Below are positions 27,007 to 36,407 of a stretch of DNA of 64,000 nucleotides, piece by piece. The notes beneath the pieces are model-generated. The model ran no database searches. It was given only the letters and a program-made list of their open reading frames with translations, and was not told where the DNA came from. Position 1 is the stretch's first letter. The number at the start of each line of letters is the position of its first letter. The DNA comes from Pseudomonas sp. B21-056. Lineage in GTDB: Bacteria; Pseudomonadota; Gammaproteobacteria; Pseudomonadales; Pseudomonadaceae. The position numbers and the translations under genes are program-made. Where the stretch lies: contig NZ_CP087203.1 of the NCBI RefSeq assembly GCF_026016325.1, forward strand, positions 3,472,001 through 3,536,000. The letters run 5' to 3'.

Positions 27007-27671
27007 CCCCACCTTTACGGCTGCTGCTGGCCGATGATCACGAAGTCACCCGCGCCGGCTTCATCGCCCTGCTGGCCGGCACCCCAGGGTTCGAGGTCGT
27101 CGGTCAGGCCCGCGACGGCCAGGAGGCCCTGGATCTGTGCGAGCGGTTGCAACCGGACATCGCCATTCTCGACATCCGCATGCCGGTTCTCAACGGCCTG
27201 GGCGCGGCGCGCATCCTGCAAAAGCGCCAACCGGGCATCAAAGTGATGATCTTCACTATGGACGACAGCACCGATCACCTGGAGGCAGCCATCAGTGCAG
27301 GAGCCGTAGGCTATCTGCTCAAGGATGCCAGCCGGGATGAGGTGCTGGACGCCCTCAAACGGGTCGCCCGGGGCGAGGAAGCGTTGAACAGTTCAGTCAG
27401 TGCGCGCCTGTTGCGGCGCATGACCGAACGTAGCGCCAGCGGCGCGTCGCCGCTCCAAGCCCTGACCGCGCGGGAACGCCAAGTGCTGGGCTTGGTGGCG
27501 AGCGGCTTCAGTAATCGTGAAATCGGCGAAAAACTCGGCATCGCCCCCGGCACCGCCAAGGCCCACGTGGAGCGGGTCATCGGCAAGCTGGGCGCCGCCG
27601 ACCGGACCCAGGCCGCCGTGCGCGGTATCGCCCTGGGACTGGTGGCGCAACCCGCCGGACAATGGCCATGA
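27003..27671 (+). CDS. NarL/LuxR-family response regulator
   Basis: 222 residues from the ATG at 27003, which overlaps the kinase stop. The REC domain has the acidic pair in LLLADDHEV, the phospho-Asp in [16 protein letters not shown] and KDAS near 105. The C-terminal LuxR HTH is [44 protein letters not shown]. It is the cognate DNA-binding partner of the kinase upstream; target genes not visible. Confidence 0.92.
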   Translation: MTPPLRLLLADDHEVTRAGFIALLAGTPGFEVVGQARDGQEALDLCERLQPDIAILDIRMPVLNGLGAARILQKRQPGIKVMIFTMDDSTDHLEAAISAGAVGYLLKDASRDEVLDALKRVARGEEALNSSVSARLLRRMTERSASGASPLQALTARERQVLGLVASGFSNREIGEKLGIAPGTAKAHVERVIGKLGAADRTQAAVRGIALGLVAQPAGQWP

Positions 27672-29980
27672 GGTACCTGGCGGCCCGCCGCTGGGCCGAC
27701 CTGCCGCTACGGGGCAAGGCATTGGTGGTGATTTCCCTGCCGCTGGTGGTGCTATTGCTGTCCCTGGTGCTCATCTACATCACCGAGCGCCAGACCGCCC
27801 GGGCCGAAGAAGATGTTCGTCGGGTACTGCGCGTCCAGGGCGATATCCAGACGGTGCATACCCTGCTGGCCGAGGCGGCAGCCAGCGTGCGCGGCTACCT
27901 GTTGACCCGGCGCGAGGATTTCCTGCCTGGCTATGAACAGGCCACGCCCTTGATCGAGGCGGCGTTGCAACGCCTGGACCACGACATCCGCGACGCCAGG
28001 GTGCGCGAACACCTGCAGACCATCACTCCGCTGATCGAAGAAAAAATCGGTGGACTGGTCGAATTGCGCAGCGGCGAGTTCGACAACCCGGAGGCGATCA
28101 CCGCGTTCCTGATCGAAAACAAGCAAGTGCTGGACATATTGCGCGAACAGATCAGCGCCATGCGCATCCGCGAAGATGCCCTGCTCGCCGAGCGCAGTGC
28201 CGCCGCCTCGGACATCCGCATGCGCCTGCTGCTCGCCACCCTGCTGGCGGCGTTATGCGGGCTGTTCGGCGCGATTGTCGCGGTGTTGTTCCTGTCCAAG
28301 GGCATTGTCGCCCGGGTGCAGCAGGTACAAGGCAACGCCCAGCGCCTGGCACTGGGCCAACCCTTGCTGCCACAACCGCCGGAGCAGGATGAAATCGGCC
28401 AGCTGGGCACCCGCCTGGTGGAAGCCGGACAGTTGCTGGCCGAACGCGAGCGGGCGCTGCGCGACAACGAGGAACGCCTGCGGCTGATCATCGATGGCGT
28501 GAGGGACTACGGGATCTTCGCCCTGGACGCCAAGGGTTATGTGATCACCTGGAATGCCGGCGCCGAGCGGATCAAGGGCTACACCGAGCAGGAAATCATC
28601 GGCCGGCATTTTTCCCTGTTCTACCTGGCAGAAGAATGCCCAGCGCACCCGGAGATGGCCCTGCGCGAAGCCACCCGCGACGGCCATTACATGGAAGAAG
28701 GCTGGCGTTGTCGCAAGGACGGCAGCCGCTTCTGGGCCAGCGTGGTCATCACCGCCCAATACGACAGCACCGGCGCCCTGCGCGGTTTCTCCAAGATCAC
28801 CCGCGACATCACTGACCGACGGGCCGCCGAGATCGCCCTGGGCACCGCCCGCGAAGAAGCGGAAAGCGCCAGCCGGGCCAAGAGCGAGTTTCTCTCGCGC
28901 ATGAGCCACGAACTGCGCACGCCATTGAATGCCATCCTCGGCTTCGCGCAACTGCTGGACATGGACTCCACGGCCGGCCAGCGTCCCCACGTCAGCCACA
29001 TCCTGCGCGCTGGGCAGCACCTGCTGGCGTTGATCAACGAGGTGCTGGACATTGCCCGGATCGAGGCTGGCCGCCTGCCGCTGAACATCGAGCCGATCGC
29101 CCTGGCGACGGTGTTGCACGAAGCCCTGACGCTGGTTTCACCCATGGCTGCCGACGCCGGCATTCGCCTGGTCGAGCTATCGCCACTGCCCGACGGCAGC
29201 GGCGTGCTGGCCGACCGTCAGCGCCTGGTCCAGGTGCTGCTCAACCTGTTGTCCAACGCCATCAAGTACAACCGGCCCGGTGGTGAAGTGCGCATTGAAG
29301 TGGCTGTCGTGGACAACCGGGTGGACATTGCCGTCAGCGATACCGGACGCGGCATTGCCCCGGAGCAGTTGGACCAGTTGTTCAAGCCGTTCGAACGCCT
29401 GGGCGCCGATCCCCAAGTGGAAGGCACCGGCCTCGGGCTGTCCTTGAGCAAGAGCCTGCTGGAGATGATGCAGGGCAATCTTCTGGTTCGCAGCGTGCCC
29501 GGTCAGGGTTGCTGTTTCACCTTGCAATTGCCGGGCGCCCAGGTCGTCGCCACGCAGTTGCCGCCCATCGCGGCCCTGACGGTCACCCGCCCGCCCGTTG
29601 AATACCACGGCAGGGTGTTGTGCATCGAGGACAACCTGTCGAGCCTGGCGTTGATCGAAACCCTGATGCAGCGCCGTCCCGGAATCCAGCTGTTGTCGAG
29701 CATGCAGGGCCAGATGGGCCTGGACCTGGCGCGGCAGCATGCGCCGCAACTGATCCTGCTGGATGTAACCTTGCCGGACCTGGAGGGGCTGGAGGTCTTG
29801 CGCCGCTTGCGCCAGTCCCCGGCCACTGCGTCCACTCCGGTGCTGATGATCACGGCCGACGCCAGCGACTTGACCCATCGGGCCCTGCAGGATGCCGGCG
29901 CCACGGCGATCCTGACCAAGCCCATTCATATCCAGGCCTTCCTGGCCCACCTTGAACGTTATTTACCGGAGCCCGCATGA
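27668..29980 (+). CDS. Hybrid sensor histidine kinase (CHASE3-HAMP-PAS-HisKA-HATPase-REC)
   Basis: About 770 residues. Two membrane segments (near 18-40 and 183-206) flank a periplasmic CHASE3-type helical domain. HAMP-like linker, then PAS with [22 protein letters not shown] and the PAC part. The HisKA phospho-His is in [17 protein letters not shown]; HATPase has [23 protein letters not shown] and [16 protein letters not shown]. The C-terminal REC has the phospho-Asp in [13 protein letters not shown]. Start 27668 (ATGA overlap, GGA 8 bases ahead); 27662 is an alternative. It likely phosphorylates itself and the single-REC protein that follows. Confidence 0.9.
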   Translation: MRYLAARRWADLPLRGKALVVISLPLVVLLLSLVLIYITERQTARAEEDVRRVLRVQGDIQTVHTLLAEAAASVRGYLLTRREDFLPGYEQATPLIEAALQRLDHDIRDARVREHLQTITPLIEEKIGGLVELRSGEFDNPEAITAFLIENKQVLDILREQISAMRIREDALLAERSAAASDIRMRLLLATLLAALCGLFGAIVAVLFLSKGIVARVQQVQGNAQRLALGQPLLPQPPEQDEIGQLGTRLVEAGQLLAERERALRDNEERLRLIIDGVRDYGIFALDAKGYVITWNAGAERIKGYTEQEIIGRHFSLFYLAEECPAHPEMALREATRDGHYMEEGWRCRKDGSRFWASVVITAQYDSTGALRGFSKITRDITDRRAAEIALGTAREEAESASRAKSEFLSRMSHELRTPLNAILGFAQLLDMDSTAGQRPHVSHILRAGQHLLALINEVLDIARIEAGRLPLNIEPIALATVLHEALTLVSPMAADAGIRLVELSPLPDGSGVLADRQRLVQVLLNLLSNAIKYNRPGGEVRIEVAVVDNRVDIAVSDTGRGIAPEQLDQLFKPFERLGADPQVEGTGLGLSLSKSLLEMMQGNLLVRSVPGQGCCFTLQLPGAQVVATQLPPIAALTVTRPPVEYHGRVLCIEDNLSSLALIETLMQRRPGIQLLSSMQGQMGLDLARQHAPQLILLDVTLPDLEGLEVLRRLRQSPATASTPVLMITADASDLTHRALQDAGATAILTKPIHIQAFLAHLERYLPEPA

Positions 29981-30438
29981 ATCGCGATTTGCGCATCCTG
30001 ATCATCGACGACCAGCGCCCCAACCTGGACCTGATGGAACAACTGCTGGCCCGCGAAGGGTTGCACAACGTGCTGAGCAGCACCGAGCCCCTGCGCACCC
30101 TGGACTTGTTCAACAGCTTCGAACCGGACCTGGTCATCCTCGACCTGCACATGCCGGCGTTCGACGGTTTCGCCGTGCTGGAGCAACTCAACCGGCGCAT
30201 CCCGGCCAACGATTACCTGCCGATCCTGGTGCTGACCGCCGACGCCACCCGGGATACCCGCCTGCGAGCCCTGGCCCTCGGCGCCCGGGATTTCATCAGC
30301 AAACCCCTCGATGCGCTGGAAACCATGCTGCGCATCTGGAACCTGCTGGAAACCCGGGCGCTCTACAAGGCGTTGCGCGAGTTGATTCCTGCCCAGCAGA
30401 TCGAGTTGTTGCGCCAGCATCGACCAGCTGCCGATTGA
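29977..30438 (+). CDS. Single-domain response regulator (REC only)
   Basis: 153 residues. REC domain: acidic IIDDQRPN, phospho-Asp in LVILDLHMPAFDGF, Thr and Lys of the switch in VLTADAT and FISKPLD. A short helical tail (YKALRELIPAQQIELLRQ) follows and no output domain is present, so it may act by protein contact or as a phosphate relay. The ATG overlaps the stop of the hybrid kinase. Last gene of the operon; a REPIN follows. Confidence 0.9.
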   Translation: MNRDLRILIIDDQRPNLDLMEQLLAREGLHNVLSSTEPLRTLDLFNSFEPDLVILDLHMPAFDGFAVLEQLNRRIPANDYLPILVLTADATRDTRLRALALGARDFISKPLDALETMLRIWNLLETRALYKALRELIPAQQIELLRQHRPAAD

Positions 30439-30453
30439 GAATTGAATATTACT

Positions 30454-30586
30454 TGTGGCGAGGGGATTTATCCCCGCTGGGCTGCAAAGCAGCCCTACAG
30501 CCTGGCAGCTCGGTGTAACAGATAAATCGAGGTTGCAGGTCTTGGGGCTGCTTTGCAGCCCAGCGGGGATAAATCCCCTCGCCACA
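30454..30586. repeat. REPIN, GTGGCGAGGGGAT family
   Basis: Inverted pair: TGTGGCGAGGGGATTTATCC at the left and its inverse ending at 30586, with secondary GGCTGCAAAGCAGCC hairpins inside. It separates the convergent REC gene and CBS gene and may also help end transcription. Confidence 0.9.
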
Positions 30587-30615
30587 GTATTCGATCCTGG
30601 ATATCGAACTTGGCA

Positions 30616-31056
30616 TCAATGCCCGCGAATGTAATGCTCCAACTGCCGGATCAGATCCGCCTGCTCGACAATCGCCTGCTTCACCAGGTCGCCAATCGAC
30701 AGCAGGCCGATCAACTGCCCGTTATCCAGCACCGGCAAGTGCCGCAGATGGCTGTCGGTCATGACTTCCATGCAGCGTTCGACGCTCTGCTGGCTGTCGG
30801 CGGTGATCACTGGCGCGCTCATGATGGTGCGTACCGCCGTGCCCACCGAGGAGCGCCCCTGAAGCACCAGCTTGCGCGCATAGTCCCGCTCGCTGAATAC
30901 ACCCACCACCTGGCCATCCTCGATCACCGGCAGCGCACCGACGTTCTTCTCGGCCATGATCCGCAGCGCTTCGAGCACTGTCTGGTCGGGTGCAATGCTA
31001 TGGACCTGCTGGTTCTGCACACTCTTGAGTTTCACCAGTTGAGCGGCGGTTTTCAT
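30616..31056 (-). CDS. Tandem CBS-domain protein
   Basis: 146 residues made of two CBS repeats: VHSIAPDQTVLEALRIMAEKNVGALPV and PVITADSQQSVERCMEVMTD, each ending in the usual DGQxxGxxSxxD (EDGQVVGVFSERD, DNGQLIGLLSIGD). Such small proteins bind adenine nucleotides and modulate other proteins. It stands alone between two REPINs. Partner not visible. Confidence 0.9.
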   Translation of the reverse strand: MKTAAQLVKLKSVQNQQVHSIAPDQTVLEALRIMAEKNVGALPVIEDGQVVGVFSERDYARKLVLQGRSSVGTAVRTIMSAPVITADSQQSVERCMEVMTDSHLRHLPVLDNGQLIGLLSIGDLVKQAIVEQADLIRQLEHYIRGH

Positions 31057-31115
31057 TGTCGATCCCCAACTTCAAATAAAGGGCAAACAGCAAAATTCGA
31101 TTCAGACACAATCCC

Positions 31116-31255
31116 TGTGGCGAGGGGATTTAGCGAAACGTCGCACCGCCCCGCTGGGCTGCGAAGCAGCCCCCTGCATTCCGATTGATACACCGCAGTG
31201 GCAAGAATATTTGGGGCTGCTGCGCAGCCCAGCGGGGATAAATCCCCTCGCCACA
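31116..31255. repeat. REPIN, GTGGCGAGGGGAT family
   Basis: Left arm at 31116 with an 18-base insertion-like difference after GGGGATTTA, right arm ending at 31255. It lies between the CBS gene and nirD. Confidence 0.88.
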
Positions 31256-31281
31256 AAAGCAGTGTTCCCGACGAGGCGCAA

Positions 31282-31659
31282 TCAATCCTCACCAATCTCC
31301 ACCACATCCCCATTCAACCGCACCGGCCACACCCGCAGGCGCTGTTCCGGGTATTCCAGACAGTGCCCGTCTTCCAGGCGGAAATGCTGTTTGTACATCG
31401 GCGAGGCAATCACCAGTTCACCCTTGATGCTGCCCAACAGGCCGCGGCCGATGACATTCGCACCCGACTTGGGGTCGCGATTGTCGATGGCGTACAGCGG
31501 CTTGTCCTGCTGTTCAGGCAGGTACAACAGCGCAACCTGACTGCCATCGTGCCAGGCGACCACGCCGGAATTGGCCACCAGGTCCTCGCGACTGCACAGG
31601 GCGCGCCATTGCACCTGGGCCTCGGCGGTAGGGATACGAACGACGTTTGACTGGCTCAT
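31282..31659 (-). CDS. nirD: Nitrite reductase small subunit NirD
   Basis: 125 residues, Rieske-like fold of NirD without cluster ligands: VQWRALCSREDLVANSGV, GSQVALLYLP and PLYAIDNRDPKSGANVIGRG, then SPMYKQHFRLEDGHCLEYP. Start ATG at 31659 touches the nirB stop (1-base overlap), so the two are coupled. NirD is needed for assimilatory nitrite reduction by NirB. Confidence 0.93.
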   Translation of the reverse strand: MSQSNVVRIPTAEAQVQWRALCSREDLVANSGVVAWHDGSQVALLYLPEQQDKPLYAIDNRDPKSGANVIGRGLLGSIKGELVIASPMYKQHFRLEDGHCLEYPEQRLRVWPVRLNGDVVEIGED

Positions 31660-34220
31660 CAGAGCACCTCCTCGGTAACGGGAATCAGGTGAAGTTCGCC
31701 GGCGTGAACCGGCCGGCGCTGGCCGCGCTCGCGGACGAAATGAACATCCGGGTCGCCGCGCTTGTCGTTGACGAAGGTGCGGAAACGCTTGAGTTTGTCC
31801 GGATCCTTGAGGGCGTTGGCCCATTCGCATTCATAGCGGTCGACCACCAGTTGCATCTGGGCTTCGAGTTCGGCCCCCAGGCCCAGGCTGTCGTCGATGA
31901 TCACGTCCTTGAGGTAGTCCAGGCCGCCCTCGAGGCTTTCACGCCAGACCGAGGTGCGCTGCAACTTGTCGGCGGTGCGGATGTAGAACATCAGGAAGCG
32001 GTCGATGTAGCGGATCAGGGTTTCGTCATCCAGGTCGGTGGCGAACAGCTCGGCGTGACGTGGACGCATGCCACCGTTGCCGGCGACATAAAGGTTCCAG
32101 CCCTTCTCCGTGGCAATCACGCCGACGTCCTTGCTCTGGGCCTCGGCGCATTCGCGGGTGCAACCGGATACCGCGAACTTGAGCTTGTGGGGCGAACGCA
32201 GGCCCTTGTAGCGATCCTCGAGGGTCAGGGCCATTTGCACGCTGTCCTGAACGCCGTAACGGCACCAAGTGCTGCCGACGCAGGACTTCACCGTACGGGT
32301 CGACTTGCCGTAGGCATGGCCCGTTTCGAAACCGGCCTCGATCAGCTCGGCCCAGATGTCCGGCAACTGGTGCAGTTGGGCGCCGAACAGGTCGATGCGC
32401 TGGCCGCCGGTGATCTTGGTGTAGAGGTCGTATTTCTTCGCCACCACGCCGATGGCGATCAGTTTGTCGGCGGTGATTTCCCCACCGGCGATACGCGGCA
32501 CCACCGAATAAGTGCCGTTCTTCTGCATGTTCGCCATGAAGGTGTCGTTGGTGTCCTGCAACGCCACCAGGGACGGATCCATGATCGGCTGGTTCCAGCA
32601 CGACGCCAGGATCGACCCCACCGCCGGTTTGCACAGGTCGCAACCGGTGTGCCCGCGACCGTGCTTGGCCAGCAGTTCGTCAAAGCTGATGATCCCTTCC
32701 ACCCGCACCAGGGCGTACAGCTCCTGACGGGTGTAGGCGAAGTGTTCGCACAGGCTCTTGTCGACGCTGACGCCACGGGCGACCAGCTCATGTTCGAACA
32801 CCTGCTTGACCAGCGCGGCGCAACCACCACAACCGGTACCGGCCTTGGTGTCGCACTTGAGTTGACCCAGATCCGTGCAACCACCGTCGATGGCCGAGCA
32901 GATCGAGCCTTTGGTGACGTTGTGGCAGGAACAGATGGTCGCCGCTGCGGGCAGCGCAGCCGGGCCCAGGGTCGGCGCGCCTTCGGAAGTGGGCAGGATC
33001 AGGCTGGCGGCATCCTTGGGCAAGGCGATGCCGTTCTGCATGTATTGCAGCAAGGTGTCGTAGTAACTGTTGTCGCCCACCAGCACCGCGCCGATCACGC
33101 GCTTGCCGTCGGCGTCCACCACCAGGCGCCGGTAGCTGGCGCTGGTTCCGTCGATGAACTGGAAGCTGCGCGAGCCCGGCGTGTTGCCGTGGGCGTCGCC
33201 GATGGAGCCGACGTCGACACCGAGCAACTTGAGCTTGGTGGACATGTCGGCACCGGTAAAGGCATCACCGCTTTCACCGCTCAGTTGTGCCGCGACGCTG
33301 CGGGCCATCTGGTAACCCGGTGCGACCAGACCGAAGATGCTGCCGTTCCAGGCCGCGCATTCACCGATGGCGTAGATGTCCGGGTCGCTGCTCAGGCATT
33401 GGTCATCGATGACCACGCCGCCGCGCGGACCGATCTGCAGATCGCTCTGCCGGGCCAGGGCATCCTGGGCGCGGATACCGGCGGAGAACACGATCAGGTC
33501 GGTTTCGAGGAAATCGTCGTTGCCGAAGTTCATTCGATAGCGGTAGTGCTCACCGGCGCTGATGGATTGGGTGCCTTTGGACAGATGCACGCCGACGCCG
33601 AGTTTTTCGATACGCGCCTTGAGGGCCAGGCCGCCCTGCTCGTCCAGTTGCACCGGCATCAGCCGTGGGGCGAATTCCACCACGTGGGCTTCCAGGCCCA
33701 GGCTCTTGAGGGCATTGGCCGCTTCCAGGCCCAGCAGGCCACCGCCGACTACCACGCCACGACGGGCATTGTTCGCGGCAGCGCGAATCGCGTCCAGGTC
33801 TTCCAGGGTGCGATAGACCAGGCGGGAGTCGCCTTCGGCGCCTTCGATGGAAGGCACGAACGGGTAGGAACCGGTGGCGAGCACCAGCTTGTCGTAGCTG
33901 ATCCGCTCCTGGCCGGTAACGACCTGACGGGCCTGGCGATCGATCTCCAGCACCGGCACGCCCAAGTGCAGCGTGACACCTGGGGTCTGGTACAACGAAG
34001 CTTCGCCGAGAGCCAGGGACTCGGCGTCACGGCCGGAGAAGTACTCGGACAGGTGCACGCGGTCATAGGCGCGCATCGGCTCTTCGCTGAACACATGCAG
34101 GTGGTAATGGTTGAGAGCACCGCGCTCGATCAGTTGTTCGACGCAGTGATGGCCGACCATGCCATTGCCGATCACAATCAGCGTTTGCAGCTTGTTCAGG
34201 GAAGCAACGTTGGAATTCAT
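31659..34220 (-). CDS. nirB: NAD(P)H nitrite reductase large subunit NirB
   Basis: 853 residues from the ATG at 34220, the family length. Order: FAD domain (TLIVIGNGMVGHH), NAD(P) domain, 2Fe-2S BFD domain near residue 427 (ATICSCHNVTKG and GTGCGGC) and the siroheme/4Fe-4S domain with Cys in CVGSTWCRYG (about 645) and CTRECAEAQ (about 685). It reduces nitrite to ammonium in the cytosol. A 200-base leader with a terminator and a sigma-54-type promoter precede it. A nitrate reductase gene is not in the window. Confidence 0.95.
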   Translation of the reverse strand: MNSNVASLNKLQTLIVIGNGMVGHHCVEQLIERGALNHYHLHVFSEEPMRAYDRVHLSEYFSGRDAESLALGEASLYQTPGVTLHLGVPVLEIDRQARQVVTGQERISYDKLVLATGSYPFVPSIEGAEGDSRLVYRTLEDLDAIRAAANNARRGVVVGGGLLGLEAANALKSLGLEAHVVEFAPRLMPVQLDEQGGLALKARIEKLGVGVHLSKGTQSISAGEHYRYRMNFGNDDFLETDLIVFSAGIRAQDALARQSDLQIGPRGGVVIDDQCLSSDPDIYAIGECAAWNGSIFGLVAPGYQMARSVAAQLSGESGDAFTGADMSTKLKLLGVDVGSIGDAHGNTPGSRSFQFIDGTSASYRRLVVDADGKRVIGAVLVGDNSYYDTLLQYMQNGIALPKDAASLILPTSEGAPTLGPAALPAAATICSCHNVTKGSICSAIDGGCTDLGQLKCDTKAGTGCGGCAALVKQVFEHELVARGVSVDKSLCEHFAYTRQELYALVRVEGIISFDELLAKHGRGHTGCDLCKPAVGSILASCWNQPIMDPSLVALQDTNDTFMANMQKNGTYSVVPRIAGGEITADKLIAIGVVAKKYDLYTKITGGQRIDLFGAQLHQLPDIWAELIEAGFETGHAYGKSTRTVKSCVGSTWCRYGVQDSVQMALTLEDRYKGLRSPHKLKFAVSGCTRECAEAQSKDVGVIATEKGWNLYVAGNGGMRPRHAELFATDLDDETLIRYIDRFLMFYIRTADKLQRTSVWRESLEGGLDYLKDVIIDDSLGLGAELEAQMQLVVDRYECEWANALKDPDKLKRFRTFVNDKRGDPDVHFVRERGQRRPVHAGELHLIPVTEEVL

Positions 34221-34259
34221 AGAAAGCACCCGACAAAAGCCCATCACGGTTTTGAAAGC

Positions 34260-34297
34260 AAAAAAAAGACGCCTGAAACCTTGCGGTTCCAGGCGTC
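34260..34297 (-). terminator. nirB leader: Attenuator-type terminator in the nirBD leader
   Basis: On the minus strand: stem GACGCCTGGAACC / GGTTTCAGGCGTC (about 13 pairs) with a GCAA tetraloop, then eight T. It sits 40 bases upstream of the nirB ATG and downstream of the promoter, so it must be bypassed for expression. The arrangement fits leaders controlled by NasT-type ANTAR antiterminators in Pseudomonas and Azotobacter nitrate assimilation. Confidence 0.8.
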
Positions 34298-34435
34298 TTT
34301 GCCTGTTCTGTGCGGTATCGACCCGGCGACTGCGCCCCGATCTACCGTTATCCCCCGGCCTGCTGGCGCTCGATCTTCGTTGACCGACGGGGCTGCCCAC
34401 TCGATTGTGTTCACGGTGGGCCTGAGAGCCCTCTT

Positions 34436-34450
34436 GCAGCGAGCGTGCCA
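34436..34450 (-). promoter_or_regulatory. Sigma-54-type (-24/-12) promoter of nirBD
   Basis: Minus strand TGGCAC-N5-CTGC, with GG and GC spaced by the required 12 bases and a single mismatch to TTGC. It predicts nitrogen-limited, NtrC-activated transcription that starts near 34424 and makes a leader of about 205 bases. I could not identify confident NtrC sites upstream. Confidence 0.7.
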
Positions 34451-34488
34451 ACCCTTAAATCCCAGAGGCTCGAACCAGCTCTACCCCT

Positions 34489-34755
34489 GTGGGAGCGGGC
34501 TTGCCCGCGAAGACGGCCGTTCAGTCACCGGGGAAATTCAGAGTCTGTGGCACCGGGGCAACTGCCTTCCCATGGTGCGATCCGATGCTGCCGGCTTCAT
34601 AAAAGTGCAGTGCTTCTTGCGGGGGGATCAATCGTTGCTGCGGTGGATTGGCCGGCCTCATCGCGAGCAGGCTCGCTCCCACAGGGTCTTGTGACGAACA
34701 CAGAAGCTGCGTCCGCCATGAATCCAATGTGGGAGCGAGCCAGCTCGCGATGGCG
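34489..34755. repeat. Three REP arms (GTGGGAGCG family) upstream of nirBD
   Basis: Arms at 34489-34515 (a diverged GTGGGAGCGGGCTTGCCCGC), 34659-34684 (inverted) and 34729-34755 (direct, with AGCCAGCTCGC). They occupy the part of the 549-base gap between the sigma-54 promoter and the end of the L,D-transpeptidase gene at 34770. Confidence 0.8.
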
Positions 34756-34769
34756 GTGGTCAGCCTGGC

Positions 34770-36341
34770 TCAGAGTGCTCGGCCGCGGGCAGCCGCCAGC
34801 TTCGTATCCCGCCCATAAACGTCCGGGATGTACACCGCCTGGCCCTGGCTGTCTGCCTGTACCGTCCAGTAGCCCAACAGGATCGGCATGGGCCTGGTCA
34901 GCCTGAACTCATGGGTCTGCCCATCGGCCAGCAGGGTATCGGTGCGCAGGCGTTCGGCCGGGGTCACCAGCAGGTCCCGCAGGTGCATCACCTGCTCGAT
35001 CCGCACACACCCCGAGCTGAACGCCCGCGGTCCTTTGCTGAACAACGCCTGGCTGGGCGTGTCGTGCAGGTACACGGAGAACGGGTTGGGGAAACGGATC
35101 ACCAGCTTGCCCAGCGGGTTCTTCGGCCCGGCATCCTGGCGCAGCATCAGATCGCCCGGATGATCCCAATCGATGTCCTCCGCCAGCAGCGGCAGGCCAT
35201 CGCGGTCGATGATCTTCAGGTTCTGGCGACTGAGGAACTCGGGGTCGCGGCGGATCTCCGGCAGTTTGTCTTCTTTGAGAATGGTCGGGGGGATGGTCCA
35301 GGTGGGGTTGAGGGTCAGACGCGTTACCCGGGATTTGAGCAATGGCGTTTCCCGCTCCGCACGGCCCACCTGGGTCCGGGTCTGCCAGACCGGCGCGCCG
35401 CCCTGGTACACCGTCAGTTGGGCCGCTGCCACGTTGACGAGCACGCTGTCAGGCTCCAGGTCCTGGGCCAGCCAGCGCATGCGTTCCAGATTGAGCCGCA
35501 ACTGTTCGCGGCGCATGGCCGGGCTGACATTCAATTCGGTGACGGTCCACGGCCCCACCACACCGTCAGCTTGCAGCGAATGCCGGAGCTGAAAACTCTT
35601 CATCGCCTCCACCACGCTGGGGCTGTAATGCTCATCGCCCTCGGCGGGCGGTGCACTCAGGTAGCCTTCGCTGAACAGCCGTCGCGCCAGGGCCGGTACC
35701 CGGGCGTCCTGTTTGTCCGGTTGCAACAGGGGCCCCCCGGGCACCGGTTGCCATTCGGACAAAGGCTGCTGCCGCTGCTGGGCATACAGCACACGCAGGT
35801 TGCGATATAGCTCCAGGCTCGGCCGGGCTTGTTCAAAGGCTGAGGCCAGGTTGTTCAGACCCGGCCCGGCAATCGCCAGGATCAGCGCCTGGCGGTCCTG
35901 GGGCTGCGGACTGGCCTTCCACACCGGCTCCAGGCGGTCCTGGGACAAGTAGCCGAAACGCAGTTCATGCAAGGCTTGCAGGTAGCGTTGACTGATGGCG
36001 ATGTCGGCACAGGCCGGGCTCGGGGCCGTACCTTCGGCCGGCAAGCTGTAGCGGGCCGGGTCCAGGCCGTCATCGGCCAGTTGCTGCAACTGGACCCGCA
36101 AGGCCGGCAACCGTTCGTCGTCCGACCAGACTTCCTGGCCGGCGTTTTGCTGGTAGAACGCCTGCAAGCTCAACATCGTCGGAAAGTCGACACCCGCCGC
36201 CAGCGCCGGGCAAGCCACCGATAACTGTGCCAGCGTGGCCTGTACCGGTGCCGGATCACCGAACGAAACGTCACCGGCCGTCGCGACCAATGGCGAAGCG
36301 AGCAATAAAAGGCTCAAGTAACATACGGGCTTTTTGAACAA
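34770..36341 (-). CDS. L,D-transpeptidase, YcbB/LdtD type
   Basis: About 523 residues from a TTG at 36341 with GGAG 8 bases ahead, giving the signal peptide FKKPVCYLSLLLLASPLVATAG. Longer reading to an upstream ATG at 36452 would spoil the signal. Layout: periplasmic helical part, a PG_binding domain (YSPSVVEAMKSFQLRHSLQADG) and the YkuD domain with catalytic Cys in FSSGCVRIEQVMHL and His upstream (YLHDTPSQALFSKG). Forms 3-3 peptidoglycan cross-links. Divergent from another L,D-transpeptidase-fold gene. Confidence 0.88.
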   Translation of the reverse strand: MFKKPVCYLSLLLLASPLVATAGDVSFGDPAPVQATLAQLSVACPALAAGVDFPTMLSLQAFYQQNAGQEVWSDDERLPALRVQLQQLADDGLDPARYSLPAEGTAPSPACADIAISQRYLQALHELRFGYLSQDRLEPVWKASPQPQDRQALILAIAGPGLNNLASAFEQARPSLELYRNLRVLYAQQRQQPLSEWQPVPGGPLLQPDKQDARVPALARRLFSEGYLSAPPAEGDEHYSPSVVEAMKSFQLRHSLQADGVVGPWTVTELNVSPAMRREQLRLNLERMRWLAQDLEPDSVLVNVAAAQLTVYQGGAPVWQTRTQVGRAERETPLLKSRVTRLTLNPTWTIPPTILKEDKLPEIRRDPEFLSRQNLKIIDRDGLPLLAEDIDWDHPGDLMLRQDAGPKNPLGKLVIRFPNPFSVYLHDTPSQALFSKGPRAFSSGCVRIEQVMHLRDLLVTPAERLRTDTLLADGQTHEFRLTRPMPILLGYWTVQADSQGQAVYIPDVYGRDTKLAAARGRAL

Positions 36342-36407
36342 CTGCTTTACTCCAATCCATGGCCGTCTCGTTGACGGTTGACTTTGCGACAGGTACGACC
36401 CGCCATC

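Noticed and set aside
34549..34590. Possible NtrC sites upstream of the nirBD promoter (GCACC ... GGTGC)
   Set aside because: The half-sites are separated by about 19 bases rather than the usual 5, so not convincing.
31647..34694. Very long open frame on the plus strand opposite nirB
   Set aside because: It is an antisense frame kept open by the GC-rich codon use of nirB; it has no recognisable domains and no ribosome site.
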